Shown here piece after piece: positions 36,674 to 47,048 of a stretch of 64,000 nt of DNA. Under the pieces are notes generated by a model that was given only the letters and a program-made list of their open reading frames with translations, searched no databases and was not told where the DNA came from. This DNA comes from Chrysopilus asiliformis (Eukaryota > Arthropoda > Insecta > Diptera > Rhagionidae): the NCBI GenBank assembly GCA_964034945.1, contig OZ035962.1, positions 30,717,943 to 30,781,942 of the forward strand. The letters run 5' to 3'. Positions within the stretch are counted from its first letter, which is position 1; every line of letters begins with the position of its first letter. A program made the position numbers and the translations under genes.

Positions 36674-39389
36674 TTAGTGGATATTATGATAGTCAACAGC
36701 CACTGGATGAACAGAATGATGGTGGGCAGGGTGGACGGGAACTTGAACTGGAACAGGAACTGAAACTGGAACATGCGGAATGGCGGTGGAAGAAATGTGG
36801 TTGACATAAACCGGTACGGAAGTTTGAACTCGGTTTAATCCTACGCTGGCAGTTTTGTAGACTGTGGGTTGCTTTACTGTCACTTGATGAATGTTCGTCA
36901 CGGGTTCCTGAACTTCTATTTCCTGGATTGTTTCGATCGGATGGGAAACAACGATTCTTCGCGTGTGAACCCGTTCGCCCGCAGGATCTGCATTGTGGGG
37001 AGCAGGGGTGGCGGCCACAACTCGTGTCCGAACAAAACCTTGTCCGGAAGCTGAATTCTCGTAGTGAAGACCCGCCGAACCTGAAGAACCAACAACCCCA
37101 CCACCACCGAAACCAACTTCCGACACAGATCCGCGTGAAAGTAGAAGATTGATGAATTGCTGTTGGTTTGCACCGAGCTGGTGTTCACTAATTGGGGCGC
37201 TATAGTGATGAACGGAAGTTCCGTCTGAAGTTCTGGCCAAGTGGTGATCTTGATGATCTACTGGAGCATCTCCTCTCTGCACATTCGTCGAGTGATGTTC
37301 ATCAACCATGTAGGCACTCGCTTGCAGATTATGATCTATTGGAGAACCATTTGATCGGGTTTCGACAAATGGAGCTTTCTTGAAATCTGGTTGTCCAATT
37401 GCTATCATATAGGGAACTGGCTGGGATTGTGGATGTCCTTGTGTATGATCCTGCAAATGTGCTTGTGTATGATCCTGCAAATGTGCTTGTGTATGATCCT
37501 GCAAATGTCCTTGCATTTGGTCCTCTAAATGCGCCTGAGACTGAAGATGCTGATCAGCGGTTTGTTGGTAGGTTTGTGTTACGTGGGTTTCGTGTTGTTG
37601 CTGAATTTGACTACCCCTGAAAGTCGCTGGTGCTTGTCCAGTAGATTGCTCTTGATGATGCGACAACTGAGAAGTAGGAACCGCAATTGTGGCATCATGG
37701 GTAGCATTGGGAACGAAGTTAGTCTGTGTGTGATGTTGCTGAAGCCTGCCAGTTGAATGATCAGCACTTCGACCTTGCGCTTCCACGATTATAGTATCTT
37801 CATTTTCTATTGGCGCTGGCGGAGTTGGTGTGGGATAACTGGCCGGTGCTGTAGTCACCGTTCCCAAAGGAGCACTAGGGTGGGGGGGTTGGGTGGGATG
37901 GGATTCGTGATGTTCGTCCGCGTAAATGACTCCCCCACCACCACTTTCGTGGGCGTGAACCGGAACCGGTTGTGCATGAAGATATCCCGATTGAGGATGG
38001 CCTGCAACTAGTTGAACGCCGTGGCCAGCGACGGGAACGACTGTCTCACTCTTTTGAGTCTTTGAGAGTGGTTGGTCCAATTCTAGTAACACACTTCCCG
38101 CAGGCCGGACTATGATCCTTTCTTCGATGTCATAGAATTGCTTCTGAATCGCGGGCCTTCGTACCTCATATTTACGAGTTTTTATTGCAGGTTGTGCTAC
38201 GTTAATGGTTTTGTGTACAACACCGTGGTGCTCATTGACTTGGTGCACCGGGACATCGACCACTGTCGGAACATGTTGAACAACAGGGAAAGTTTTCTGA
38301 AAAACGGGAACAGTACTTGGCACGTGGTGAACTGCGTGAGCTACTGGAGCTGAATGAATGGGAACGGGGGTGGTGTGGACGTAGGACGCCTGATGGTATG
38401 CATAAGGAGCAGCTGAAACGGTTTTATGGATGACAGGAACCGTTTTTTGTATAACGGGAACGGCTGTGGGCACGTGGTGGATCGCGTGAACAGCGGGGGT
38501 GGCATGAACGTAGGACGCCTGATGGTATGCAACAGGAGCAATTGAAAATGTTTTTTGAACGGCAGGAACTGCTGTTGAATGCGCAACCAGATGCGTTTTA
38601 ACAATTGGTGCACTATGTTGAACATAGGTTGTGTGGGATTTGTGGACTAAAGCTGGCTCGGCGACTGCATGAGTTTTCACCAAAGGAGCACTAGTCACAG
38701 CAACTGGGTATGAATAATGAAGTGTCGATGAATGAAGAGCCTGGCAGGACGAAAAATTGAAAAATTTTATTAATTGAAGTGAATTAACAATTTTTAATTT
38801 GATGTAAGGTAAAATGATCTTCCCTTCACACATTTTTTTGTGAAAAGTTCTCTTAATATTTATGTTTGAATGATTGGTTTTAAGCTTAGGATTTTTGTCA
38901 AAATAATTCACGTTTTTTTCTAATATCCAATTTATACGATTTAATTGAATCAATACAATATTTTAACAGTGAATGCTTCCTTCGTGAACATTTTGCACTG
39001 TTCTAATAAACGGACACCTCCTATAACAGGATAGAAATCCTGGTCCCGTGAGTATCCGATTATGGGAGCTTTCACTGAATATAAGTAAATTGCAAAATAA
39101 ATTAATTATAATAAATTTTAATTATAGTTACCACAGGAGCTGATGTAACTTCTTGGACCTGATATTGTCCAGAAGATCTATGATGGTGTTCAATCACTGG
39201 ATGACTATGGGCTGCATAGTGGGTGGGAAGGAAGGCTGCTTTTCGTCCTGGACCAGCTACGAGATGTTCAGGAGCTTTTCCGTGAACATAGGTAACTCCA
39301 GCAGGATTACCAAACGGCAACTGCACTGAAACTACAGATTCACTCAGGGCTGTGCTTAAAAGCGACAATAACACTAAGATGCCTCTCAT
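36674..39389 (-). CDS. His/Pro/Val-rich cuticular-type secreted protein
   Basis: Probable structural protein of cuticle or other extracellular matrix. Coding exons 39132-39389 and 36674-38740 join in phase (774 residues). The ATG sits at the first base of its exon, directly after CTCGGCAG; the more upstream ATG in the open frame is intronic. Signal peptide MRGILVLLSLLSTALSESVV. N-terminal third: repeats around AYHQASYVH, HHVPTAVPV and QKT. Centre (about 272-305): KYEVRRPAIQKQFYDIEERI and VRPAGSVLLELDQP, a block that looks conserved and non-repetitive. Then a Gln/His/Thr-rich low-complexity region with an 8-residue tandem repeat. C-terminus: IRRIVVSHPIETIQEIEVQE-like sequence and PVPVQVPV. The 5'UTR exon and TATA box are near 40.61-40.69 kb. 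I cannot name the family with certainty; the RPAG..LELD block recalls Vajk-like cuticle proteins. Confidence 0.85.
37432..37530. repeat. 24-bp in-frame tandem repeat in the cuticular-type gene
   Basis: About four units of GTGTATGATCCTGCAAATGT (plus 4 bases) encode the minus-strand peptide HLQDHTQA/G. The first and last units are diverged, the middle ones nearly identical, suggesting recent slippage expansion. Confidence 0.85.
38995..39060. repeat. Possible transposon-end relic in the cuticular gene intron
   Basis: GGACACCTCCTATAACAGG and GAGTATCCGATTATGGGAGC read like damaged copies of the pogo-type termini seen at 18744 and 39433. Too short to classify. Confidence 0.3.
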
Positions 39390-39432
39390 CTGCCGAGTGA
39401 AATTAAACAAGAAAAATTATTTACACAAAATA

Positions 39433-40367
39433 CAGTGGAATCCGCTTATAACGACACCGGTTATAACGACATATCGGCTTTAACGACGCATTTCTTAGGT
39501 CCCGGCCAGAGCCCATAAGACTCTGTGCGTTTTGGTATTGGTTATAACGACACCGGATATAACGACATATCGGCTTTAACGACCCCTTTTTCTACGAAAA
39601 CAGAAAAAAATATCGTTTATAACGACCGAAACTTAAGATCTCATAGAAAAAAATCAAAACCTGGTAGATTAAGTTTTTAACAAATGTTCTAAATTGGCCG
39701 CCATGTCAGATACCCTAGTTTTTGCCCAATTTGCAAACTTGTTGCACTTCTAAACGTCATTTGTTTAAGTCATTAAATGAAAGTTGGAACTTTTCGGGAA
39801 TTCCCCTAATCAGTTCTGTCAAAGTTTTGTGCATCTACGTTGTGTTAATTCAGTTTATTTCGTAGTTTATACTGTGAATTTCACAATGAATGCTAAAAGG
39901 CGACAATTTAGTATCGAGGAAAAAGATGAAGAAGATACTACTGGTAAATAATGTTTTATGCATCACAATACATCATTTTAAAATCGGGTGAAAATTTCAG
40001 AAACAGGCTGTGTCATACCTTCAGTTAATGAAGCACTTCGGGGTATTACGACATTGAGTTCATTCCTATTATTCAATAACATTTTTGATGAGATTTCAAA
40101 AGAAGCTGTGCTAAGAATTGAAAAGAAAATTGAAAAGGAGTTCTTGCACCAAAAATCCAAACAAACACAGATTACTCAATATCTGCAGAAAAATTAAATA
40201 AATTTAATTTTTTAATGTACGGACGATTTGCAATAAAAATTTTGTATTTTAGAACTTCACACATGTATTTTAAAACCTTTAAAACTATGAATCGGTTATA
40301 ACGAACAATCGGATATAACGACCAGATATGTTGGTCCCTTGGAGGTCGTTATAACCGGATTCCACTG
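39433..40367 (+). mobile_element. pogo/Tigger-derived element, internally deleted
   Basis: Inverted ends CAGTGGAATCCGCTTATAAC at 39433 and the complement of CAGTGGAATCCGGTTATAAC ending at 40367, flanked by TA (39431-39432, 40368-40369). GGTTATAACGAC is repeated several times at the left end. Inside, an ATG at 39886 starts MNAKRRQFSIEEKDEED, like the DNA-binding N-terminus of Tigger transposases, and 39988-40197 holds a C-terminal fragment. The catalytic core is missing, so it is non-autonomous. It sits in the 5'UTR intron of the cuticular-type gene. Confidence 0.85.
39988..40197 (+). pseudogene. Tigger-type transposase C-terminal remnant
   Basis: The frame reads ETGCVIPSVNEALRGITTLS then SFLLFNNIFDEISKEAV and ends QITQYLQKN. 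This matches the usual end of Tigger/pogo transposases (PSVNEAL..LR.YLLFNN ... KKI.DYF). A GTAAAT donor at 39951 and a TTTCAG acceptor at about 40000 would join it in frame with the MNAKRRQ start. The DDE core between them has been lost, so it cannot be an active transposase. Confidence 0.7.
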
Positions 40368-40611
40368 TATAAGAAAAACCACACAAAAGTCACTCTCACT
40401 ATCACCATAGTTTGATGCCCAACTTTTGCAGAAAAGATTTCCATTCACCTAATTTGTTAGTAATATTATTCACATCATGTTTACTTCGGTAACCATCCAT
40501 CAAGTTAAGTTAAAGTCAGAACGTAAAAAATATGTAACAATTACAATTTTAGTATATTTTACAATTTCCATTCCAAAATTTGATGCCACAAAAATGTATT
40601 TTTCAGCTCAC

Positions 40612-40666
40612 CTTGGTTATGTGGCTGTAATGTTGATCCACTTTAAATTTGAACTTAACTAAAACT
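40612..40666 (-). other. 5'UTR exon of the cuticular-type gene
   Basis: The minus strand ends CATAACCAAG|GTGAGC with a good donor at 40611-40610. The intron would run to the CGGCAG acceptor at 39391-39390, just before the ATG. The 5' end is placed at about 40660-40666 from the TATA box spacing. Confidence 0.5.
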
Positions 40667-40684
40667 GTGCAATGAATAAGCCAC

Positions 40685-40693
40685 TTTTATATA
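40685..40693 (-). promoter_or_regulatory. TATA box of the cuticular-type gene
   Basis: TATATAAAA on the minus strand, about 27-33 bases upstream of ACAGTT/TTAGTT start candidates. A TATA promoter fits a strongly induced cuticle gene. Confidence 0.5.
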
Positions 40694-40809
40694 GACTTTC
40701 TTTCCGATATTTGTTGCGCCCCTTGTGCAATATTGCACATTTGAAGCATCAATTTGTTGCTGGTAATTTTTTACTTTGTCCACCACATTTGGTGGTCCCC
40801 ACCCAAAAA

Positions 40810-40847
40810 TATAAAACCTCAATTACCATTTTTTAACTAAGCTCAGT
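40810..40847 (+). promoter_or_regulatory. Divergent TATA plus initiator on the plus strand
   Basis: TATAAAA at 40810-40816 and an arthropod initiator TCAGT at 40843-40847, spaced about 35 bases, slightly long. It points away from the cuticular gene. No coding frame follows closely, so any transcript may be non-coding or have a distant first coding exon. Confidence 0.3.
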
Positions 40848-42152
40848 CGCTTCATTTCAGCGGACACTCACAAACACACGTTCACACTTTGAACATGTCA
40901 TGCACGCTTAACTAGGATCATATTTAATTCAGTGGAATTAACTTAAAAGCCAACTGGACATCATTTATTCGCCATAGTTTTGTTAAATTTAATGCGAGTT
41001 TCACATTCAAATGTCGAAATATTGACCGCTAAAAAACTGTCAAGTTGATTTAGACTTGCTACCTATATGAGGTAATCCTAAAGTAGTTCATTTAGTACAA
41101 TTTCGGGAATGTCTGTAATTGCATAATTGCATCGTTCAAGGTCGAAACCGAACGCTACCGAATTGAAAGCAACTTTATACAACCCATACGAGATGTTATG
41201 GGAACCAAATGCAGTTCTAAGGCGTTTCAAATAATGTTAAGACGCTTGTAAATAATTTATTGTAACAAAAAATCTTCTCAATTACTAATTGCACCTCTAG
41301 CATTGATGTCGACTAAAATGAATATCTCTGTGATTAAAATTACGATATGTTACACTTTTGGAATGTTTATAATTTTCTAATGGTAAGTAATTTTCTGTAG
41401 TTCATTACAAATCTCAATAAAAATATATTTGAAAAGCATAATACGCATATTTGTTGCCATAATGACATTTTACGAGTCTGATTGAGATCACTGGATAGCC
41501 AAATTATTCACAACATTAAATACTAAACAATTTCAACGTTAGTAAAAATTTTGCAAAAATAATATTTTTGTGCAGTGTCACAAATCATTGGAATTTTTGT
41601 AGGCTTTTTTGATTTTAAAAATAATGCTTACCCTGTACTAATTAAACATAAAATCCTTGTATAAAATTATTTCAAAAATAATTAAGTGTGAATCGAAAGA
41701 GTTTAAACATTCAACAGCCTTCGATAATATTGCGTTTTTATCAAAACTACTACTGTTGGTTTTGTAGAAATATTCGATTAATTAGTCCTTTTATAGTTCG
41801 TTTTTTGCTAAACGAGTTTTTTTTTGTCGTAATTTAATGTATTTTAGTGGCAAAGTTCAAATCGCTTAACAAGCGGCACGTTTTTCGTGAAAACGGAGCG
41901 TCATTATTTAGAATATAACTTTACAAAAACCTATTCAAAAATAAAAGTTCCATTTGTTGTTTATGTTGTCGCTTTATTAAAATTTTATTATTGCGCAAAT
42001 TCTATCTTTCTTGATTAAAAAATTCCGGCAAATTTGTTTTCCATAGAAAATATCATCTAATTTTTGCAAAACAATTGAAATACATGTAGTTTATATTAAA
42101 AATTGTAAACAAACATTACATCTCCAATATGCTCTCAAAGAATCTTGTTTTC
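40848..42152. other. Intergenic, nothing recognised
   Basis: AT-rich spacer between the cuticular promoter and the GPx-like gene. No conserved frame or clear repeat. Confidence 0.45.
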
Positions 42153-43854
42153 TCAAAGTAGTTGGAAAATGAGATCATCCAGGACGTAGAGGGAGGTATT
42201 GGATGGCAAACGGTCATTAACTTTGCCATTACGGTCCAAAATAAAATAAGTAAAATTTTCAGTGATTACTGGTCCCAATTTACCTGGTCTTTGTTTTTTC
42301 AAGTATTGAAACAAACGTGGTGTGTGCTCACCATTAACCTGAAAAATAAAATAAAAATTTACTTAATATTTTTTCTAAAATAAAATACTTTTACCTCAAC
42401 TGGATCAAATATATCACCAACATCGTACATCTTATCACTAATTGCCTTCACAATTTCTTCTTTACTTCCTTCAGGTCCAAATTGAAAGCAGGGAAATAAA
42501 AGTATCCTCAGACCTTCAATTAAATAAAAAAATCGGTTATAGTTAAAATTGAAATGTATTTGGTCTTAACTCTTAGTTTTTCTCACTAATTTATGCAAAC
42601 TTTATTTAACATCTGATAGTAAATTCGATAAAGTTGAACAATATTTTCGAAACCATCGTGGATTTGGTGTTTAATCGTGAGTGGAATTTTAAAATGCTCT
42701 TCATGCATAACAAATGTGACAAATTTGATGTTTCACGTGAACATAAAATTAGTTTGAAATCAAATTCTGAAGTCATTTTAATTTGGAGTTCGATCGATGA
42801 TGTCAAAATAAGATCCGCGCTTGGAATTTTTTCGGTTGTTTAAATATTTATAGGATATTTTAAACACAAATATTTTCAGAAGTTTTTACAGCGTTAAAAT
42901 TCATACATTTCAATCAAAAGTTAAAATCATAATCACGTACGCAATTAGATCAAATAAATATTGTTACTAAATGAATTTCAATTGCACAACTATAACTTTT
43001 ATATGATGAATTATGCATATTTAATGCAAATCAAGAAAAAGAATTTTTACAGTATACAGAGACCCTAACTTTTGCATTTTCCTAACGAAATAAAAAGTCG
43101 TGTCAACGTTTCGAAGGCGCCGCCAGCCAAGTCAACTTTAAAGACTTTGCCTTGCATTTCTTCATTTGTGTGATCAAAATTAGGTTTTTTTTATTTCGTA
43201 AGAACAAAACTTCTATTAAATCTGACCTAATTGGCCAAGCAAACTACGCCTCTTCATGTTTCAAGAATGATTGTGGTGGTGACTCTTTTGGGTAACACTA
43301 AAAATTGAAATTCTAAATGTAAACAAAGTTTTACAAATGTAAACCCGAACCGTTTTTGTTGGGAAATACGTAATGACTGCATTTAAATATTTTGCTAGAT
43401 ATGCCGAATCGTTTTAAATTTGCTTTTAAGAAATCATTTGAAATCAAGTTAGAAACATGATATGGTTTTTGGAATAACAATTTTCACTTCTGTAGAATAC
43501 TTGGCTTGACCGTTTTTGACATAGTTTGTTATATCATAAATAAACTTTATAGCTTAAACACACATTTTAAAAAAGTAATTTCAGTTCAATTCACAATTCT
43601 TTTACTAATAATTAATGTTTAAATTTTTTTTTCTGCTTTCAAACATTACATTTAGTTTTGGATCAGTTTGACTTACCGTCTTTCTTGTATTTCTTATTTA
43701 ATTTGTTGAGATTTTCGAAAAATTTCCCCGCAATCGTATCTCGGCATGTGATATTCGCGATCAAACAAACTTTTCGTTCATAGTCCTTCCAATCGGAATT
43801 TTTAACAAATTCTTGCAGTCCATCAACAAACGAAAGTGCTCTCAAAGCCGTCAT
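42153..43854 (-). CDS. Divergent glutathione peroxidase-like protein lacking catalytic residues
   Basis: GPx-fold protein, 160 residues from three in-phase exons: 43677-43854, 42395-42513 and 42153-42338. Exon 1 has KVCLIANITCRDTIAGKFFE, exon 2 GLRILLFPCFQFGPEG, exon 3 VNGEHTPRLFQYLKKQRPGK and ENFTYFILDRNGKV. Ungapped comparison with the intact PHGPx at 45.6 kb puts Asp39 where the peroxidatic Cys/Sec belongs and Glu where the tetrad Trp is (ENFT for WNFT). Gln and Asn are kept. A Cys lies two residues before Asp39. The frame and splice sites are intact, so it is probably an expressed non-classical paralogue rather than a pseudogene. It is shorter than PHGPx and has no obvious targeting peptide. 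Function unknown. Confidence 0.8.
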
Positions 43855-44221
43855 TATTATTAATTTAATCCTTTTATAGTTATTGTCAAAAAAATATTTT
43901 CTAGAAATTGTTCTAACTTTATCACAACTGACTGCCAGCAGTATTTTAATTAAACTGCAATTAAACGAAATCGCGAGGTTTTATATAAACTCGAATTTTA
44001 ATTCGAATGCACTTCAATTTCCGGTGGCTCGGTGTTTTACATGCACCCCATTGAACTCTTGGAAAGAATGCAGTCATTTCTTTTGAATGCGTAATTTAAA
44101 TGTTTCTATTTATTTGGGTTCTTGATGATTTTATGTTGGGGTATTGCATCAAAATATAGCAAACTACCAAAAAAAAATGTTAAAAAATCTCATGGTAACA
44201 ACATAAGTATTGAGCAGAAAT
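43855..44221. other. Upstream region of the GPx-like gene
   Basis: AT-rich, probably holds its promoter. A minus TATA-like TTTATATAAAA (plus TTTTATATAAAC) is present near 43979-43990, about 130 bases upstream of the ATG. Confidence 0.3.
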
Positions 44222-44897
44222 CTGTGGTGACAAGGAATAAGGGCCTAAGTCGAATTTCTTGATTTTTGAGGAGAAGCATTTTAATATTTATGAAATTTTT
44301 ACTGTCGGTAGCAAAAGGGTATCAAACCGAATTCAAAAACCTATAACTGCAAAATGTTATGAAAAATAAGCTTTTTACGATTGGTTTAATCTGGTTTATT
44401 AAAACTTAATATTTTCAGAGAAATTAAGGATTATTTTACTTTAGCCACTCTTTCAAAACTTTTTTATGGCTTAGAAATGACTACAATCAATGACTAAAGT
44501 CAAGTTAAGCCCCTAAAAACCTATACCCCGATTTGGAAAAGAGGCCAAAACAGACTTTAGCCTGCTCGTTTCGAAAAAGTCAAAAACGAAGAGTGAACTA
44601 ATTCGACTTAAGCCACTATTCCACGTGCAAAAACGATCAAATCAATGCAGCTTCTCGCCCTTTAGAGTGCATTAAGTCTATATAAAACTATATGGAAGAT
44701 GACTTTAGCCGTTATTCCAAATGCAACTTGGAATTTTTTTGACTTAAGTCGTTTGGCACCACAGCATATAACGGTAAAAAATGAAGTTAGTGAAACACGG
44801 GTGGCACAGAATGGAAGTTTTTGCAAAAAATTTCAATTCTGTAAAAACATTGAAAACGACTAAAGTCGACTTAGGCCCTTATGACTTGTCACCACAG
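44222..44897. mobile_element. 676-bp TIR element with AAAT duplication and repeated GACTTAAG-type motifs
   Basis: Inverted ends CTGTGGTGACAAG..ATAAGGGCCTAAGTCGA at 44222 and 44865-44897, flanked by AAAT at 44218-44221 and 44898-44901. The interior carries many variants of GACTTAAGTC/GACTTTAGCC/ACTAAAGTC on both strands. No coding frame. Superfamily not assigned. It lies between the two GPx genes. Confidence 0.65.
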
Positions 44898-45611
44898 AAA
44901 TAATGCAGAGTTCTACCACAATGTTGACTATTTATTACAAACATGCATACTGCAATTTAATTTAGTGGGAAATAAAGTTTCAAATAAAATTACTTATAAC
45001 ATGTTTCAATTGTCGCTATTGTTACCTTTTTTACTGTTACTGGAGTTTTAAATTTCAGGAAAGTCCATCCAACTTTTTTGTAGTAACAAGCATACAAAAA
45101 TTTGGTTTTTGTATCAATTATCGGAAAGATTCCAATATTTTGTTTTTTCTACATTATCGAGGACGCTTTAGTGATTTTAGGCTCTTCTCAACATCTTCAC
45201 TACTTAAATATATAAAAATATCTTAAATTAGAAAAATTAATAAAATAAAACAATTTCAGTTTATTATAGCTTTATTAAAGAATATGAAGTTTTTCATATG
45301 AAAATGCTTTACAAGCATACATTTTTTTAGTCCAAAATAACTTGATATCCAATTAGAAACAATTAACACAGAAGATATGGAATATCATACAAGTACAAAT
45401 AAAATACTAAAAACATCTCATTTCTTCATAAATATATTCTACAAACATTTGGTGATTAATATGAAGACAAATTTTTGTGTGTCTTGTTTATTTAGATAAG
45501 GTAGGCTCAAACAGCCAATTCTCCATGAAATTTAACAAAAAATGTGACTAAAACCTTAAATACGAGTAGGAAGAAACGAGAATAACTTTATATTGGAGGC
45601 ACTTCTACCGT

Positions 45612-47048
45612 CTACAGTAATTTCTCAATGTCCTTAACAATGTCCATTGGATCTGTAGTTGGAGCATATCGATTTACGGGCTGTCCATTCTTATCAACCA
45701 AGAACTTTGTAAAATTCCATTTGATGCCACTGCCAAGAGTTCCAGTCTGCTTATGCTTCAAATATTTATACAATGGAGCTGCATGATCTCCATTAACATC
45801 GACCTAAAATTTTCAGTTATATTAAAGTTGTGTTAAATCCATAACATTTAAAAACTTGTAATTACTTTTTGGAAAACATCGCCGACATTTGCATTCTCTT
45901 TCTTCAAATGACAGACCATTTCCTCGCCATCAGCCTCGGGCATTTGTGAATTGAATTGATTGCATGGGAACGAAAGGATTCGAAGACCCTTGTCGTGGTA
46001 TTTCTCATTCAATTCGGTCAGTTTCTTGTAGTTATTTTTGGTGAGACCGCACAACGATGCAATATTTACAACAAGTACAACATGGCCCTTGTATTTATCC
46101 AATGAAACATCGTTTCCATAACTATCTTTGACTGTAAAGTCGTAGATGGATTTGGCGTTCTTAATATCGTCTGACATTTCGGATGATGACTGCATAAGAA
46201 AAGGAATACATTTTTTTGAGATAATTTTATCAAAGAACATTTTAGGGCTGTGCATTTATTGATTCCTGTATGAGTTGCGATTGCAATTTTATTTTCAAAA
46301 AATTTTTTTTTCAGACTGATTTCTGGATATTCAAGATTAAAACCCAAAAAATGTTTCATAATAAAATTGCAAAGAAACTCGTGTGTTGTTAGTTTTTAAC
46401 AAAAATGTCAGGAGAAGATCAAACCTAATTTTAACCCTAGGTTAGTTACTAATTTTAAATGTGTGGTGAGGTATTAGTCGAGTAATTCTTCAAGTCCCGA
46501 AATTTCAAATATAAAAGTATCAGAACAATCACCAAAATGAAGTTCGAAAAAGTTTAAGAGTAATAGTTTAAGAATCGAAAAAGTTCTAATGAAAAAAAAT
46601 CGATATTTCTATGCTCACTCAGAACAATTCGTCATCATTACGCCCTGAACTGCGCTTTTTTGGACTTAATTGCCTACATTAAATTTAATGTGGAAGAACT
46701 AACTAATTTAAGCGATTACATTATTACCAAAACTAAAGGGTAAGGAGATATAAATTTAATGAAACTAACACAGAAATTATTATTTTTAGTACGAACATAA
46801 AGCGTTTGTTTGTTTTGCCAATGTGGAGTGAATTTAATTTTACTTACATCGGTTTGTGGCGATTTCTTTGGCTCGTTGACTGCGCTAGTATTTGAGAAAC
46901 TTTGGGCCAACGAAAGATGAAAACCCTGCAAGGGCACCACAACTAAACAGTACTTGGCAGTGGCTCTCACCGTTGGATTTACGGAGCGAAGTGCTGAACA
47001 CGAAAAAGCCAATCGCCTTAAATGACGAACACTATTTGAAAACATCAT
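45612..47048 (-). CDS. PHGPx: Phospholipid hydroperoxide glutathione peroxidase (Cys type)
   Basis: Reduces lipid and other hydroperoxides. Insect enzymes of this type mostly use thioredoxin. Three in-phase exons: 46848-47048, 45866-46189 and 45612-45803, 238 residues. The catalytic Cys is at about 114 in [13 protein letters not shown], with FPCNQF (Gln) and [16 protein letters not shown] (Trp, Asn) intact. There is no selenocysteine TGA. Exon 1 is basic and Ser-rich without acids ([20 protein letters not shown]), a likely mitochondrial presequence. The internal MSDDIKNAK at the start of exon 2 is the usual cytosolic start, and the exon 2 frame stays open upstream to 46255. Two isoforms by alternative first exons are plausible. 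The second GPx family gene lies 1.8 kb downstream in the same orientation. Confidence 0.95.

Noticed and set aside
43883..44086. 67-codon plus frame upstream of the GPx-like gene
   Set aside because: Low-complexity and opposite the likely promoter. No support.
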